From Streptomyces sp. B21-105 (GTDB lineage Bacteria > Actinomycetota > Actinomycetes > Streptomycetales > Streptomycetaceae), in contig NZ_JARUMJ010000001.1 in NCBI RefSeq assembly GCF_036898465.1, positions 2,914,001-2,978,000 of the forward strand: a stretch of DNA of 64,000 nucleotides, in the 5' to 3' direction. How positions within the stretch are numbered: position 1 is the first letter of the stretch; every line of letters starts with the position of its first letter. Of this stretch, positions 41,270 to 49,513 are shown in pieces. The notes beneath the pieces are model-generated. The model was not told the DNA's origin. It made no database searches and saw nothing but the letters and a program-made list of their open reading frames with translations. The position numbers and the translations under genes are program-made.

Positions 41270-42000
41270 CGCGCGTCCACCGCGGGCAGGTGCGGCTTGG
41301 TCGCGTAGGCCACGAAGCTCTTGCCGATCAGCGGGTTGAGTGCCTGCTCGGCGACCCGGGTGGCCAGCGGCTTCTTCATGATGTCCCAGACCAGCAGCTT
41401 GTGGTACGCCCGCACCGGCAGCGCCTTGTCGTTGTCGACGCCGAACGCGCACTTCAGCCACCAGTACGGCGAGTGCAGCGCGTGTGCGTGGTGGGTGCCG
41501 TAGGGCTTGAGGCCGGCCTCGCGGATCTTCTCGAGGAGTTCGTCCGCCTTGTAGATGCGGATGTGGCCGCCCTCGACCTCGTGGTAGGCGTCGGAAAGGG
41601 TCCAGCAGACCTTCTCGGGGCCGTAGCGCGGGACGGTGATGGCGATCCGTCCTCCGGGCCTCAACACCCGGACCATCTCGGCGAGTACGCCCTTGTCGTC
41701 GGGGATGTGCTCCATCACCTCGGAGATGATCACCACGTCGAAGGACTCGTCCGGGAAGGGGAGGGCCAGCGCATCGCCCTCCATGGCCGTCGCGGTGGCG
41801 CCCTCGGGGGCCTCGCCGGCCTCCTTCATCGCCGCGAACCACTTGGCGACCTCGCGGATCTCCTCGGCGTTCTGGTCGAGGGCCACGACCTGCGCGCCGC
41901 GCCGGTAGCACTCGAAGGCGTGCCGCCCGGCCCCGCAGCCGAGGTCCAGGACTCGGTCGCCCGGGGCGAGCGGGAACCGGGAGAAGTCGACGGTCAGCAC
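41266..42000 (-). CDS. Class I SAM-dependent methyltransferase
   Basis: 244 residues from GTG 42000, overlapping the glycosyltransferase gene by seven bases. SAM-binding motifs: DRVLDLGCGAGRHAFE (16-31), VVALDQNAEEI, GDALALPFPDESFDVVIISEVMEHI and LRPGGRIAITVPRYGPEKVCW. The C-terminal half (HIRIYKADELLEKIREAGL, KALPVRAYHKLLVWDIMKKP) is like ubiquinone/sugar-type methyltransferases. The middle gene of a three-gene operon; it probably methylates the product of the GT4 enzyme. Confidence 0.9.
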   Translation of the reverse strand: MLTVDFSRFPLAPGDRVLDLGCGAGRHAFECYRRGAQVVALDQNAEEIREVAKWFAAMKEAGEAPEGATATAMEGDALALPFPDESFDVVIISEVMEHIPDDKGVLAEMVRVLRPGGRIAITVPRYGPEKVCWTLSDAYHEVEGGHIRIYKADELLEKIREAGLKPYGTHHAHALHSPYWWLKCAFGVDNDKALPVRAYHKLLVWDIMKKPLATRVAEQALNPLIGKSFVAYATKPHLPAVDAR

Positions 42001-43655
42001 GTGGCCCTGCTTTCGCGATCGGATGCTTCGGATACGACGTCGGCCGTCGCCACGGCCTCGGGGGTTCCGGCGGCCCCGGCGGCCTTGGAGGTTCCGGCGG
42101 CCTCAGTGATTCCGGCGGCGTCAGGGGTCCCGACGGCCTCGACGGTCCTGGCGGCCCCGACCGCATCGACGGTCCCGGCAGCGTCGGCGGCATCGGCGTC
42201 GTCGTGGGTTTCCGGGGTGCGGTGGGCACCGGTGCCGTGGGGGTCGTCGTGGGGGTCGTCGTGGGAGACGACGGCCGGGGCGTGGGCGTCGGAGGCCGGG
42301 GCGTGGGCGGCCGGGGCGTGGGGGTCGGCGGCCGGGGCGACCCGTGCGCGGCCGCCGTCGGCTATCGCCTCGCGGTACCGGGCGACGGTCCCCTCGGCGG
42401 CCCGCGCCCAGGTGAACCGCTCCAGCACGCGTTGCCGTCCCGCCGCGCCGAGCCGGGCCCGCAGGGCGGGGTCGCCCAGCAGCCGGCTCAGGCCCGCGGC
42501 GAGTGCGCCCGCGTCGCCCGGCGGCACGGCCAGGCAGGTGTCGCCGTCGCGCCCGGCGACCTCGGGGATCGCGCCGCCGGTCGTGGCGAGCAGCGGGGTG
42601 CCCGTGGCCATGGCCTCGGCGGCCGGCAGGGAGAAGCCCTCGTACAGCGACGGCACGCAGGCGACCTCGGCCGAGCGCACCAGGTCGACGAGTTCGGCGT
42701 CGGAGATGCCCTTGACGAACTCGACGGAGCCTTCCAGGCCGTACCGCTCGACCGCCTGGGCGACGGGCCCCTCCTGGGGGCGCTTGCCGACGACGACGAG
42801 GTGGGCGTGCGGATGCTCGGTGCGTACCTTCGCCAGCGCCTCGACGAGGAAGACCAGGCCCTTGAGCGGGACGTCCGCACTGGACGTCGTCACGATCCGG
42901 CCCGGTACGACGGCCACGGACGGGTCGGGCGAGAACAGGTCGGTGTCGGCGCCGATGTGGACGACGTGGATGCGGCCGTCGCGGACGCCGAGGTGGTCGG
43001 CGATCTCCTGCCGGGAGGTGCCGGAGACGGTGAGCACGGACGGCAGCCGGCGCGCCACCCGCTTCTGCATCCGGGTGAACGCGTACCAGCGGCGCACCGA
43101 GAGGCGTCGTCCCCGACCCTCGGCGGCGTCCAGCTCCAACTGCCGGTCGACGGTGATGGGATGGTGGATGGTGGTGACCAGCGGCGCGCCGACGTCGCCC
43201 AACAGCCCGTAGCCCAGGGTCTGGTTGTCGTGCACTACGTCGAACTCCCCGCGGCGGGCGCGCAGATGTCGGCGGGCGCGCAGGGAGAACGTCAGCGGCT
43301 CGGGAAACCCGCCGGTCCACATCGTCGCCACTTCGAGGGCGTCGATCCAGTCCCGGTACTCACCCCGCCCGGGGGTGCGGAAAGGGTCCGGCTGGCGGTA
43401 GAGGTCGAGGCTGGGGAGTTCGGTGAGGGTGAGGCGGTCCTCGAGGCCCGGGTCGAGCACGGGGTAGGGCTGGGAGCCGATCACCTCGACGCTGTGCCCG
43501 AGGCGGGCGAGTTCCCTCGACAGATGCCGTACGTAGACGCCCTGGCCCCCGCAGAACGGGTTCCCCTTATAGGTGAGGAGTGCGATCTTGAGCGGTCGCT
43601 CGCCGTCGGAAGCACGGTCACGCCGGGACCCCGCCTGACTGGCCTCAGCGGTCAC
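41994..43655 (-). CDS. GT4-family glycosyltransferase with long disordered tail
   Basis: 553 residues. Residues 20-425 form a GT-B glycosyltransferase: KIALLTYKGNPFCGGQGVYVRHLSREL (acceptor domain), DVVHDNQTLGYGLL, and the GT4 donor site VACVPSLYEGFSLPAAEAMATGTPLLA with the EGFSLPAAEA nucleotide-sugar motif. The remaining 125 residues are low-complexity (HAPAAHAPASDAHAP, DDPHDDPHG, then AAGT/VEAVG repeats). A retaining transfer of a sugar from a nucleotide donor, at the cytoplasmic side, is expected. It is divergent from kstR with a KstR-type site between them. Confidence 0.92.
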   Translation of the reverse strand: MTAEASQAGSRRDRASDGERPLKIALLTYKGNPFCGGQGVYVRHLSRELARLGHSVEVIGSQPYPVLDPGLEDRLTLTELPSLDLYRQPDPFRTPGRGEYRDWIDALEVATMWTGGFPEPLTFSLRARRHLRARRGEFDVVHDNQTLGYGLLGDVGAPLVTTIHHPITVDRQLELDAAEGRGRRLSVRRWYAFTRMQKRVARRLPSVLTVSGTSRQEIADHLGVRDGRIHVVHIGADTDLFSPDPSVAVVPGRIVTTSSADVPLKGLVFLVEALAKVRTEHPHAHLVVVGKRPQEGPVAQAVERYGLEGSVEFVKGISDAELVDLVRSAEVACVPSLYEGFSLPAAEAMATGTPLLATTGGAIPEVAGRDGDTCLAVPPGDAGALAAGLSRLLGDPALRARLGAAGRQRVLERFTWARAAEGTVARYREAIADGGRARVAPAADPHAPAAHAPASDAHAPAVVSHDDPHDDPHGTGAHRTPETHDDADAADAAGTVDAVGAARTVEAVGTPDAAGITEAAGTSKAAGAAGTPEAVATADVVSEASDRESRATC

Positions 43656-43709
43656 TCCGGGCCCCCTTCTGCCTGCATTGTCCCGCGAGACTACGACGGG
43701 ACGCTAATC

Positions 43710-43723
43710 TAGAACAAGTTTCA
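43710..43723. promoter_or_regulatory. KstR-type operator TAGAACAAGTTTCA
   Basis: Exact match to TnnAACnnGTTnnA, located between the glycosyltransferase operon (start 43655) and kstR (start 43898). It suggests that KstR controls its own gene, as in mycobacteria. Confidence 0.75.
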
Positions 43724-43897
43724 GACTTGATCGTTCGGGAGGCTCTGAATCTACCGGCAGGTAGGAGCGCTGAGCGCAGTGGATCAGGTGATTCACGCCA
43801 CGACCGGCACCGGCCGGCCGCTCTGCCGAGCCGCATGATCACCGCCCCCTCACCGACGGTCACCACGACCGTCACGGAACGGACCGGAGCGGGACCC

Positions 43898-44527
43898 ATG
43901 TCTGCGGATGCCACCCCACAACGCCCGGCGCAGTCGCCTCTCACCGAGCGTCAGGAGGCGCGCCGTCGCCGCATCCTGCACGCGAGCGCGCAGTTGGCCA
44001 GCCGGGGCGGCTTCGACGCGGTTCAGATGCGGGAGGTCGCCGAGTCCTCGCAGGTCGCCCTCGGCACGCTCTACCGCTACTTCCCCTCCAAGGTGCATCT
44101 GCTGGTCGCCACGATGCAGGACCAGTTGGAGCACATGCACGGCACGCTGCGCAAGAAGCCCCCGACCGGCGAGAGCGCCGCCGACCGCGTCGCGGAGACC
44201 CTGATGCGCGCCTTCCGTGCCCTGCAGCGTGAGCCGCACCTGGCCGACGCGATGGTGCGCGCGCTGACCTTCGCCGACCGCAGCGTGTCGCCGGAGGTCG
44301 ACCAGGTGTCCCGTCAGACGACGGCGATCATCCTGGACGCGATGGGCCTGACCGACCCGACGCCCGAGCAGCTCTCCGCGGTCCGCGTCATCGAGCACAC
44401 CTGGCACTCGGCGCTGATCACCTGGCTCTCCGGCCGCGCGTCCATCGCGCAGGTGCGGATCGACATCGAGACGGTGTGCCGGCTGATCGACGTGACCGAC
44501 CCGAAGCCCCCCGGCGCGCACCCGTAG
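43898..44527 (+). CDS. kstR: KstR-like TetR repressor of steroid catabolism
   Basis: 209 residues from ATG 43898 (GGAG nine bases upstream); in-frame starts at 43835 and 43727 are less likely. The N-terminal part ERQEARRRRILHASAQLASRGGFDAVQMREVAESSQVALGTLYRYFPSKVHLLVATM is highly like mycobacterial KstR (VQMRxVAxxxxVAxGTLYRYFPSKVHLLV). The ligand domain keeps MVRALTFADRSVSPEVDQVSRQ and RVIEHTWHSALITWLSGRAS. KstR represses cholesterol-degradation genes and is released by 3-oxo-cholestenoyl-CoA-type thioesters. At least four consensus operators lie in this window. Confidence 0.93.
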   Translation: MSADATPQRPAQSPLTERQEARRRRILHASAQLASRGGFDAVQMREVAESSQVALGTLYRYFPSKVHLLVATMQDQLEHMHGTLRKKPPTGESAADRVAETLMRAFRALQREPHLADAMVRALTFADRSVSPEVDQVSRQTTAIILDAMGLTDPTPEQLSAVRVIEHTWHSALITWLSGRASIAQVRIDIETVCRLIDVTDPKPPGAHP

Positions 44528-44530
44528 CCG

Positions 44531-44555
44531 CCGGCCCCCGTAGCCGCCGGGCCGG
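44531..44555. terminator. Hairpin between kstR and the ferredoxin gene
   Basis: CCGGCCC (44531-44537) pairs with GGGCCGG (44549-44555) over an 11-base loop, seven bases after the kstR stop and between convergent genes. A second small element, CCCC-N5-GGGG followed by ATTTTT, lies at 44771-44787 next to the ferredoxin stop. Confidence 0.45.
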
Positions 44556-44788
44556 GGGGAGTCTGCGCACACAGAAGACCTACGAGGCGACCGGGGTTCC
44601 CGTCCGGCCCTGGCCTGCGGCCTTCCGGTCCCTCAGTTCGTCCGTCGACGTCGGCCCCGGCGGATGCCCCTGTCCTGCGGCGTCTCGCCCGAGTCGGCTA
44701 CTCCGGTCGAACTCCCTCACTCGCCTCGTAGGCCTCTACCAGAATAGAACACACAAGACGGAATGGAACCCCCCAAAGGGGATTTTTC

Positions 44789-45022
44789 TCACTCGTCGGG
44801 CGGAAAGACCGCCTCGCCGTTCCCTGCCAGCGTGATCATGATCGCCTCCACCGGACAGCTCTCCGCCGCGGCCAGCACCCGCTCGTTGGCATCCGTGTCC
44901 GGGTCGGCCGGATGGGACTGCCGCGCGGTGTCCAGCCGGAAGCCCCCGGGCGCGTGGTGGACGCACTGGGCGGAGCCGATGCACAGGGCGCGGTCCACCT
45001 CGACGTGCCAGCGGTCGCCCAT
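44789..45022 (-). CDS. 3Fe-4S/4Fe-4S single-cluster ferredoxin
   Basis: 77 residues. Cluster cysteines are C14 and C20 in ALCIGSAQCVHHAP (the middle position is Ala/Gln rather than Cys, as in 3Fe-4S ferredoxins) and C56 in AAESCPVEAIMI. Such small acidic ferredoxins deliver electrons to bacterial P450s, and mycobacterial FdxD is in the KstR regulon. It follows the aldehyde dehydrogenase gene by six bases. A likely redox partner is the CYP125-like P450 at 57073, although the genes are 12 kb apart. Confidence 0.9.
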   Translation of the reverse strand: MGDRWHVEVDRALCIGSAQCVHHAPGGFRLDTARQSHPADPDTDANERVLAAAESCPVEAIMITLAGNGEAVFPPDE

Positions 45023-45028
45023 GACAGC

Positions 45029-46486
45029 TCAGCCCTCCCAGCCGGCCGGCAGGTGGATCATCTTGTGCTCCAGGTACTCGCCGAACCCCTCCGGCCCGAA
45101 CTCCCGCCCCAGTCCGGAGTTCTTGTAGCCGCCGAACGGGCCGAGCATGTCGAGGCTGAAGGTGTTCACGGAGTACGTCCCGGTGCGGACCTGGCGGGCG
45201 ATCTCGATGCCGTGCTCGACGTCGGCCGTCCACACGCTGCCGCTGAGCCCGTAGTCGGAGTCGTTGGCGATCTTCAGGGCGTCGGACTCGTCGCCGTAGG
45301 GCAGCAGGCAGATCACCGGGCCGAAGATCTCCTCGCGGGCGATCCGCATGGAGTTGTCGACGTCGCCGAAGAGGGTCGGCTCGACGTACCAGCCGCGTTC
45401 CAGGCCCGGCGGACGTCCGCCGCCCGTGAGGATCTTCGCGCCCTCCTCCTGGCCGATGCGGATGTAGTCGAGGTTGCGGCGCTGCTGGCGTTCGGCCACC
45501 AGCGGGCCGACCTGGGTCGCCGGGTCCAGCGGGTCGCCGACGACCAGCGCGGCCGCCGCGGCGGCGAAGGCGTCGGCGAACTCGTCGTAACGCGAGCGGG
45601 GCAGCAGGATGCGGGTCTGGGCGACACAGGCCTGGCCGTTGTTCATCCAGGCGGCCGAGACGATCCCGGGGACGGCGGTGGCGATGTCCGCGTCCGGCAG
45701 GACGACGGCCGCCGACTTCCCGCCCAGTTCGAGGGTGACCCGGGTGAGGTTGCGGGACGCGACCTCCATGACCCGCTTGCCGGCCGCGACCGAACCCGTG
45801 AAGGAGACCTTGTCGACGCCGGGATGCCCGACCAGGTACTCGCTCACCTCGCGGTCCGCGGGGAGGATCGACAGCACGCCCTCCGGGAGCCCCGCCTCCC
45901 GCGCGATGTCCGCGAGGACGTACGCGTCCAGCGGCGTCTCCGGCGACGGCTTGAGGATCACCGTGCAGCCGGTGAGCAGCGCGGGCGCGAGTTTGGCGGC
46001 GGCGACGAACTGCGGGACGTTCCAGGGGACGACGGCCGCGACCACGCCGACCGGCTCGCGCCGCACGAGGATCCTGCCGAGGACGCCGTCGCGCCGCTCC
46101 TCGTAGGTGAAGTCGCCGGCGACCTTGATCGCCGAGTCCCACACCATCATCGCGCCGAGGGCCTGCGCGAGGACGCTCCAGGAGTACGGCGAGCCGTTCT
46201 CCGTGGAGATCACCCGGGCGAGCTCCTCGTGACGGGCGAGGATGCCGTCCTTGATCCGGGTGACGACCGCGATCCGTTCGTCGAGCGGGAGCCGGGGCCA
46301 GGGCCCCTCGTCGAAGGCCTGCCGGGCGACCGCGACGGCACGGTCCACATCGGCCCGCGAGGCGTGCGGCACCCGCCCGATGACCTCCTCGGTGTGCGGC
46401 GAGACCACCTCGATGACGGCATCGCCCAGGGGGTCCGTCAACGTGCCGCCGATGAACAGCTTTCCGTGTTCCACGAGCTCGGCCAT
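45029..46486 (-). CDS. Aldehyde dehydrogenase family protein
   Basis: 485 residues from ATG 46486 (GAAGG eight bases upstream; GTG 46492 is possible). The NAD fold motif is FTGSVAAGKRV; catalytic E254 lies in TLELGGKSA and nucleophile C287 in NNGQACVAQTR; EIFGPVI and GGYKNSGLGREFGPEGFGEYLEHK complete the family signature. It oxidises an aldehyde to the acid with NAD(P). With KstR-like and CTGA-N7-TCAG sites just upstream and a ferredoxin downstream, it probably acts after P450 and ADH in sterol side-chain oxidation. Confidence 0.93.
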   Translation of the reverse strand: MAELVEHGKLFIGGTLTDPLGDAVIEVVSPHTEEVIGRVPHASRADVDRAVAVARQAFDEGPWPRLPLDERIAVVTRIKDGILARHEELARVISTENGSPYSWSVLAQALGAMMVWDSAIKVAGDFTYEERRDGVLGRILVRREPVGVVAAVVPWNVPQFVAAAKLAPALLTGCTVILKPSPETPLDAYVLADIAREAGLPEGVLSILPADREVSEYLVGHPGVDKVSFTGSVAAGKRVMEVASRNLTRVTLELGGKSAAVVLPDADIATAVPGIVSAAWMNNGQACVAQTRILLPRSRYDEFADAFAAAAAALVVGDPLDPATQVGPLVAERQQRRNLDYIRIGQEEGAKILTGGGRPPGLERGWYVEPTLFGDVDNSMRIAREEIFGPVICLLPYGDESDALKIANDSDYGLSGSVWTADVEHGIEIARQVRTGTYSVNTFSLDMLGPFGGYKNSGLGREFGPEGFGEYLEHKMIHLPAGWEG

Positions 46487-46503
46487 GGCCACTGCCTTCG
46501 TTT

Positions 46504-46518
46504 CTGACGGTATTTCAG
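46504..46518. promoter_or_regulatory. Palindrome CTGA-N7-TCAG (copy 3) next to a weak KstR-like site
   Basis: CTGACGGTATTTCAG lies 17 bp upstream of the aldehyde dehydrogenase start and shares CTGACGGTAT with copy 1. Immediately beyond, GATACCAGTTCC (46524-46535) resembles a KstR half-palindrome with one mismatch. Confidence 0.55.
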
Positions 46519-46595
46519 AAACTGATACCAGTTCCGGTCACACTAAGCCAGTCCCGCCACCGAACCCGCCCCCACCAGCAGGTTCTCCGGCTCGA

Positions 46596-46826
46596 TCAGC
46601 CGCCCGACGCGCCACCCTGCGCCATCAGCTCCTCCAGTCGCGCCAGCAGCCCCTGCAACGCCGCGATCCGCGGATCCGACGCCCCCGGCCCCTCGAGCTC
46701 AGCCCGGTCGCACCCCTCGACCACGCCGCCGAGCACCGCGAGCGCCGGCCCCGCCCACTCCCGCCTGGTCGGACAGTCAGGCCGACTGACCGACTGATGC
46801 GCATGCTCGTCCGACGTATGCGACAT
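46596..46826 (-). CDS. Small hypothetical protein
   Basis: 76 residues from ATG 46826, with GGGGGG upstream. An acidic helical C-terminus (RIAALQGLLARLEELMAQ) looks like a short coiled coil; there is no known motif. It lies between the divergent aldehyde dehydrogenase and metallo-hydrolase genes and points the same way as the former. It may be a genuine small gene but homologues cannot be checked here. Confidence 0.45.
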   Translation of the reverse strand: MSHTSDEHAHQSVSRPDCPTRREWAGPALAVLGGVVEGCDRAELEGPGASDPRIAALQGLLARLEELMAQGGASGG

Positions 46827-46922
46827 GACCGCCCCCCACCACCGATGCCGCTGATGCCGCTGATGCCGCCGACGTCACCGCACATTCAACCGCTCGCACG
46901 AACAGTCGACTTGGGCACCCAT

Positions 46923-46936
46923 TGAAACCAGTTCTA
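46923..46936. promoter_or_regulatory. KstR-type operator TGAAACCAGTTCTA
   Basis: Exact match to TnnAACnnGTTnnA, 36 bp upstream of the metallo-hydrolase start codon, which places it in the promoter region. Confidence 0.75.
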
Positions 46937-46971
46937 GTTATAGTGGGCGATGGTCGGGCGACGGAGGGCAG

Positions 46972-48057
46972 ATGAAGCGCAGTCAGGACGGACCCACCGG
47001 CGTTCCCGGCGACGAACCCGGCGGCGGAACCGGCACGTTCGACCACGGCGGCGGCGTCCGCTCGTTGCGGGTGCCGATCCCCGACAACCCCCTCGGTCAC
47101 ACCCTGGTGTACGTCGTCGACACCGACCGCGGGCCGGCGCTGATCGACACCGGCTGGGACGATCCGTCCGCCTGGGAGGCCCTGACCTCCGGGCTGGCGG
47201 CCTGCGGCACGTCCGTCGAGGCCCTGCACGGGGTGGTCGTCACCCACCATCACCCCGACCACCACGGTCTGTCCGGGAAGGTGCGGGAGGCCTCCGGGGC
47301 CTGGGTGGCGATGCACGCGGCGGACGCCGCGATCGTGCGGCGGACCAGGGGGACGAAGCCCGAGCGCTGGTACACGTACATGGCGGACAAGCTCACGGCC
47401 GTCGGCGCCCCCGAGGAGCACATCGCGCCCCTGCGCACGGCCCAGGCCCGCCGCCGCACGCTGCCCGGCCTGGCCCCCGCCCTCCCCGACCGGGAGATCG
47501 TCCCCGGCGAGTTCCTCGACCTGCCAGGACGCCGGCTGCGCGCGATCTGGACCCCCGGCCACACCCCGGGCCATGTCTGCCTGCACCTGGAGGAGGAACA
47601 CCCCGCCCGGCTCGGCGGCCACGGCCGGCTGTTCTCCGGCGACCACCTGCTGCCGGAGATCACCCCGCACATCGGCCTCTACGAGGACCCGGACGACGAC
47701 ACCGTCACCGACCCCCTCGGCGACTACCTGGACTCCCTCGAACGCGTCGGCCGCCTCGGCCCCGCCGAGATCCTCCCGGCCCACCAGCACGCCTTCACCG
47801 ACGCCCCCTCCCGTGTACGGGAGTTGCTCGCCCACCACGAGGACCGCCTGACCGGTCTTCTGGCTCTCCTCTCCGCCCCGCTCACCGCCTGGCAGGTCGC
47901 CGAACGCATGGAGTGGAACCGGCCCTGGGACCAGATCCCCTACGGCTCCCGCAACATCGCGGTCTCGGAGGCGGAGGCGCATCTGCGCCGACTCGTGAAA
48001 CAGGGCCGGGCGGAGGCGGTGACGGGAAGCGATCCGGTGACGTACATGGCGGTGTGA
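46972..48057 (+). CDS. Metallo-beta-lactamase fold hydrolase
   Basis: 361 residues. The zinc motif HHHPDHHG (near residues 91-98) and the later LIDTGWDD, TPGHTPGHVCL and LFSGDHLLPEITPHIG give the full metallo-hydrolase ligand set. The C-terminal region (about 280-361) is a winged-helix-like domain ending SEAEAHLRRLVKQGRAEAV, as in LACTB2/RNase Z-like hydrolases. Thioesterase or glyoxalase-type activity is possible. A KstR-type operator upstream makes it a candidate steroid-pathway hydrolase (acyl-CoA thioester or lactone); this is inferred. Confidence 0.88.
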   Translation: MKRSQDGPTGVPGDEPGGGTGTFDHGGGVRSLRVPIPDNPLGHTLVYVVDTDRGPALIDTGWDDPSAWEALTSGLAACGTSVEALHGVVVTHHHPDHHGLSGKVREASGAWVAMHAADAAIVRRTRGTKPERWYTYMADKLTAVGAPEEHIAPLRTAQARRRTLPGLAPALPDREIVPGEFLDLPGRRLRAIWTPGHTPGHVCLHLEEEHPARLGGHGRLFSGDHLLPEITPHIGLYEDPDDDTVTDPLGDYLDSLERVGRLGPAEILPAHQHAFTDAPSRVRELLAHHEDRLTGLLALLSAPLTAWQVAERMEWNRPWDQIPYGSRNIAVSEAEAHLRRLVKQGRAEAVTGSDPVTYMAV

Positions 48058-48073
48058 ACTCGGTAAACCGAGT
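48058..48073. promoter_or_regulatory. Palindrome ACTCGGT-AA-ACCGAGT
   Basis: A 7-bp inverted repeat with a 2-bp centre begins directly at the stop of the metallo-hydrolase gene, 35 bp before the SnoaL-like start codon. The tight spacing fits an operator better than a terminator. No partner regulator is identified. Confidence 0.5.
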
Positions 48074-48107
48074 CGCCGCACCGCGATCACGCCTGTTACA
48101 CAGACGT

Positions 48108-48566
48108 ATGGACCCCGTGCCACGCCTCCTCGCCGAACGCGCCTGCGAGCGCCTCGTCATCGATTTCGTCCACCGTCTCGACCTCGGCGAACCCGCCACC
48201 GTGGCCGACCTGTTCACCGAGGACGGCAGTTGGGAATGGCCGGCCGGCGAGCGGCTCGTCGTGGGACGCGCGGCCCTGCGGGAGTACTTCGGCTCGCGTC
48301 CCGCCGACCGGCTGTCCCGCCGCCTGATGGCGAACATCCTCGTCACGGCGACCGGGCCGGACTCCGCGCACGCGGTCTCGTACTTCTCGACGCACCGGGT
48401 CGACGGCTACGACGGCGTCGTCGTCCCCGCCGGGCCGCCCGTCCAGGTCGGCCACTACGAGGACGCGTTCCGGCGGGTCGACGGCGAGTGGCTGCTGGCG
48501 CGGCGGGTGCTGTTCCTGCCGTTCGGCGGGCCGACACCGCACGTGGCTACGCCGTCAGCGACCTGA
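48108..48566 (+). CDS. SnoaL-like/NTF2-like protein
   Basis: 152 residues from ATG 48108. The cone-shaped NTF2-like fold is indicated by ERLVIDFVHRLDLGEPATVADLFTEDGSWEWPAGERLVVGRAALREYF and the C-terminal strands GHYEDAFRRVDGEWLLARRVLFLPF. These small proteins act as isomerases, hydratases or dehydratases (ketosteroid isomerase belongs here) or as binding proteins. It follows the KstR-controlled metallo-hydrolase by 50 bp. It overlaps the convergent kinase gene by 20 bases. Confidence 0.85.
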   Translation: MDPVPRLLAERACERLVIDFVHRLDLGEPATVADLFTEDGSWEWPAGERLVVGRAALREYFGSRPADRLSRRLMANILVTATGPDSAHAVSYFSTHRVDGYDGVVVPAGPPVQVGHYEDAFRRVDGEWLLARRVLFLPFGGPTPHVATPSAT

Positions 48567-49212
48567 TCAACTCGACGCCCGGCGCGAGGAGTTCCGTCTC
48601 CTGTGAGCTCATCGTCGGGTTGGCGGCCCGTCGTCGCAGCGCCTCGGCCAGCCCCTCCTCGGTGAGGTCGGACGGGTCGGCGAGGAGCGCCGTCAGCATC
48701 GCTCGGGCCGGCGCCGCGAGCGGCTCGGCGGACACGGCGACCTGGGCGAGGATCACCGCCGACATCCCCCAGTCGAGGCCGGGGTCGCCCTCCTCCGCGT
48801 TCGCCCAGTCGATGACCCTCGGGCCGTCGGGGACGAGGATGACGTTGTCGGGGTGCAGGTCGAGGTGCAGGACGCGGGTGCCGTCCGAGACCCGCCCCGG
48901 CACCGCGTGCAGGGCGCGCAGCAGCCGGGCGAGCATCTCCCCCGCCTCCCCCGCGTCCAGCTCGCCCCCCGCGAACGCCTGGAGCATCGTCGGCCCGTCC
49001 AGCCGCTCCATCACCAGGTCGGCGGGCGAGTCAGGCGGCCGGACGTCCGGGGCCGGGTAGCCGTGGGCGCGCACATGCGCCATCACCGCCGCCTCGGCGA
49101 CCGCGTCGCCCCACCCCTGCCGGTCCCGGCGCAGCACCCAGGCCTCGTCGATCTCGTACACGTCGGCCGTGCGGCCCGAGCCGAGCAGTCTCCCCGTGGT
49201 TGGCATGGGCAT
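48547..49212 (-). CDS. Aminoglycoside phosphotransferase-like kinase
   Basis: 221 residues from ATG 49212 (GGGAG nine bases upstream; GTG 49233 also possible). The kinase-like fold shows VYEIDEAWVLRRDRQ (nucleotide lysine region altered to Arg), the catalytic loop LHLDLHPDNVILV and the metal motif RVIDWANAEEGDPGLDWG. It resembles small-molecule kinases of the APH/choline kinase family. Substrate unknown; no resistance context is seen. It is convergent with the SnoaL-like gene. Confidence 0.85.
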   Translation of the reverse strand: MPMPTTGRLLGSGRTADVYEIDEAWVLRRDRQGWGDAVAEAAVMAHVRAHGYPAPDVRPPDSPADLVMERLDGPTMLQAFAGGELDAGEAGEMLARLLRALHAVPGRVSDGTRVLHLDLHPDNVILVPDGPRVIDWANAEEGDPGLDWGMSAVILAQVAVSAEPLAAPARAMLTALLADPSDLTEEGLAEALRRRAANPTMSSQETELLAPGVELIRSLTA

Positions 49213-49254
49213 GAATCTACGCTCCCGGGGCACCCCTCGGGACGATTCCTACCT

Positions 49255-49400
49255 GCCGGTAGAGTGGCCGCGTCGTCCACGCCCGTACAGGGGGAAGCCG
49301 GTGCAATTCCGGCGCTGACCCTTCCCTGAGCCTCGGCTTCGCTCGCCGCGAGGAGGCTCCCGTCCGCAGAGCCGGATCGCCCGGTACGGGACGTGACCGG
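49255..49400 (+). promoter_or_regulatory. Cobalamin (B12) riboswitch
   Basis: The leader contains the conserved core GGGGGAAGCCGGTGCAATTCC followed by GGCGCTGACCC, and then GAGCCGGATCGCCCGGTA, which matches the GGGAAnCnGGTGnAAnnCCnGnGC core and 3' GCC...CCGGT box of cobalamin riboswitches in variant form. A likely expression platform of G:C hairpins runs to about 49500. It lies in the 301-bp gap upstream of a five-gene transporter operon, implying repression by cobalamin. Confidence 0.85.
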
Positions 49401-49513
49401 CTCGCGTGCGTCGGCAGGCCCGCCTTCGCACGGCACCGTCGAGGCATACGGAGCCGAGCCGCCGGGGTGTCCCGTGCCGCCGGCTCCCCGACCGGGAGAG
49501 GCACCCGCCGATC

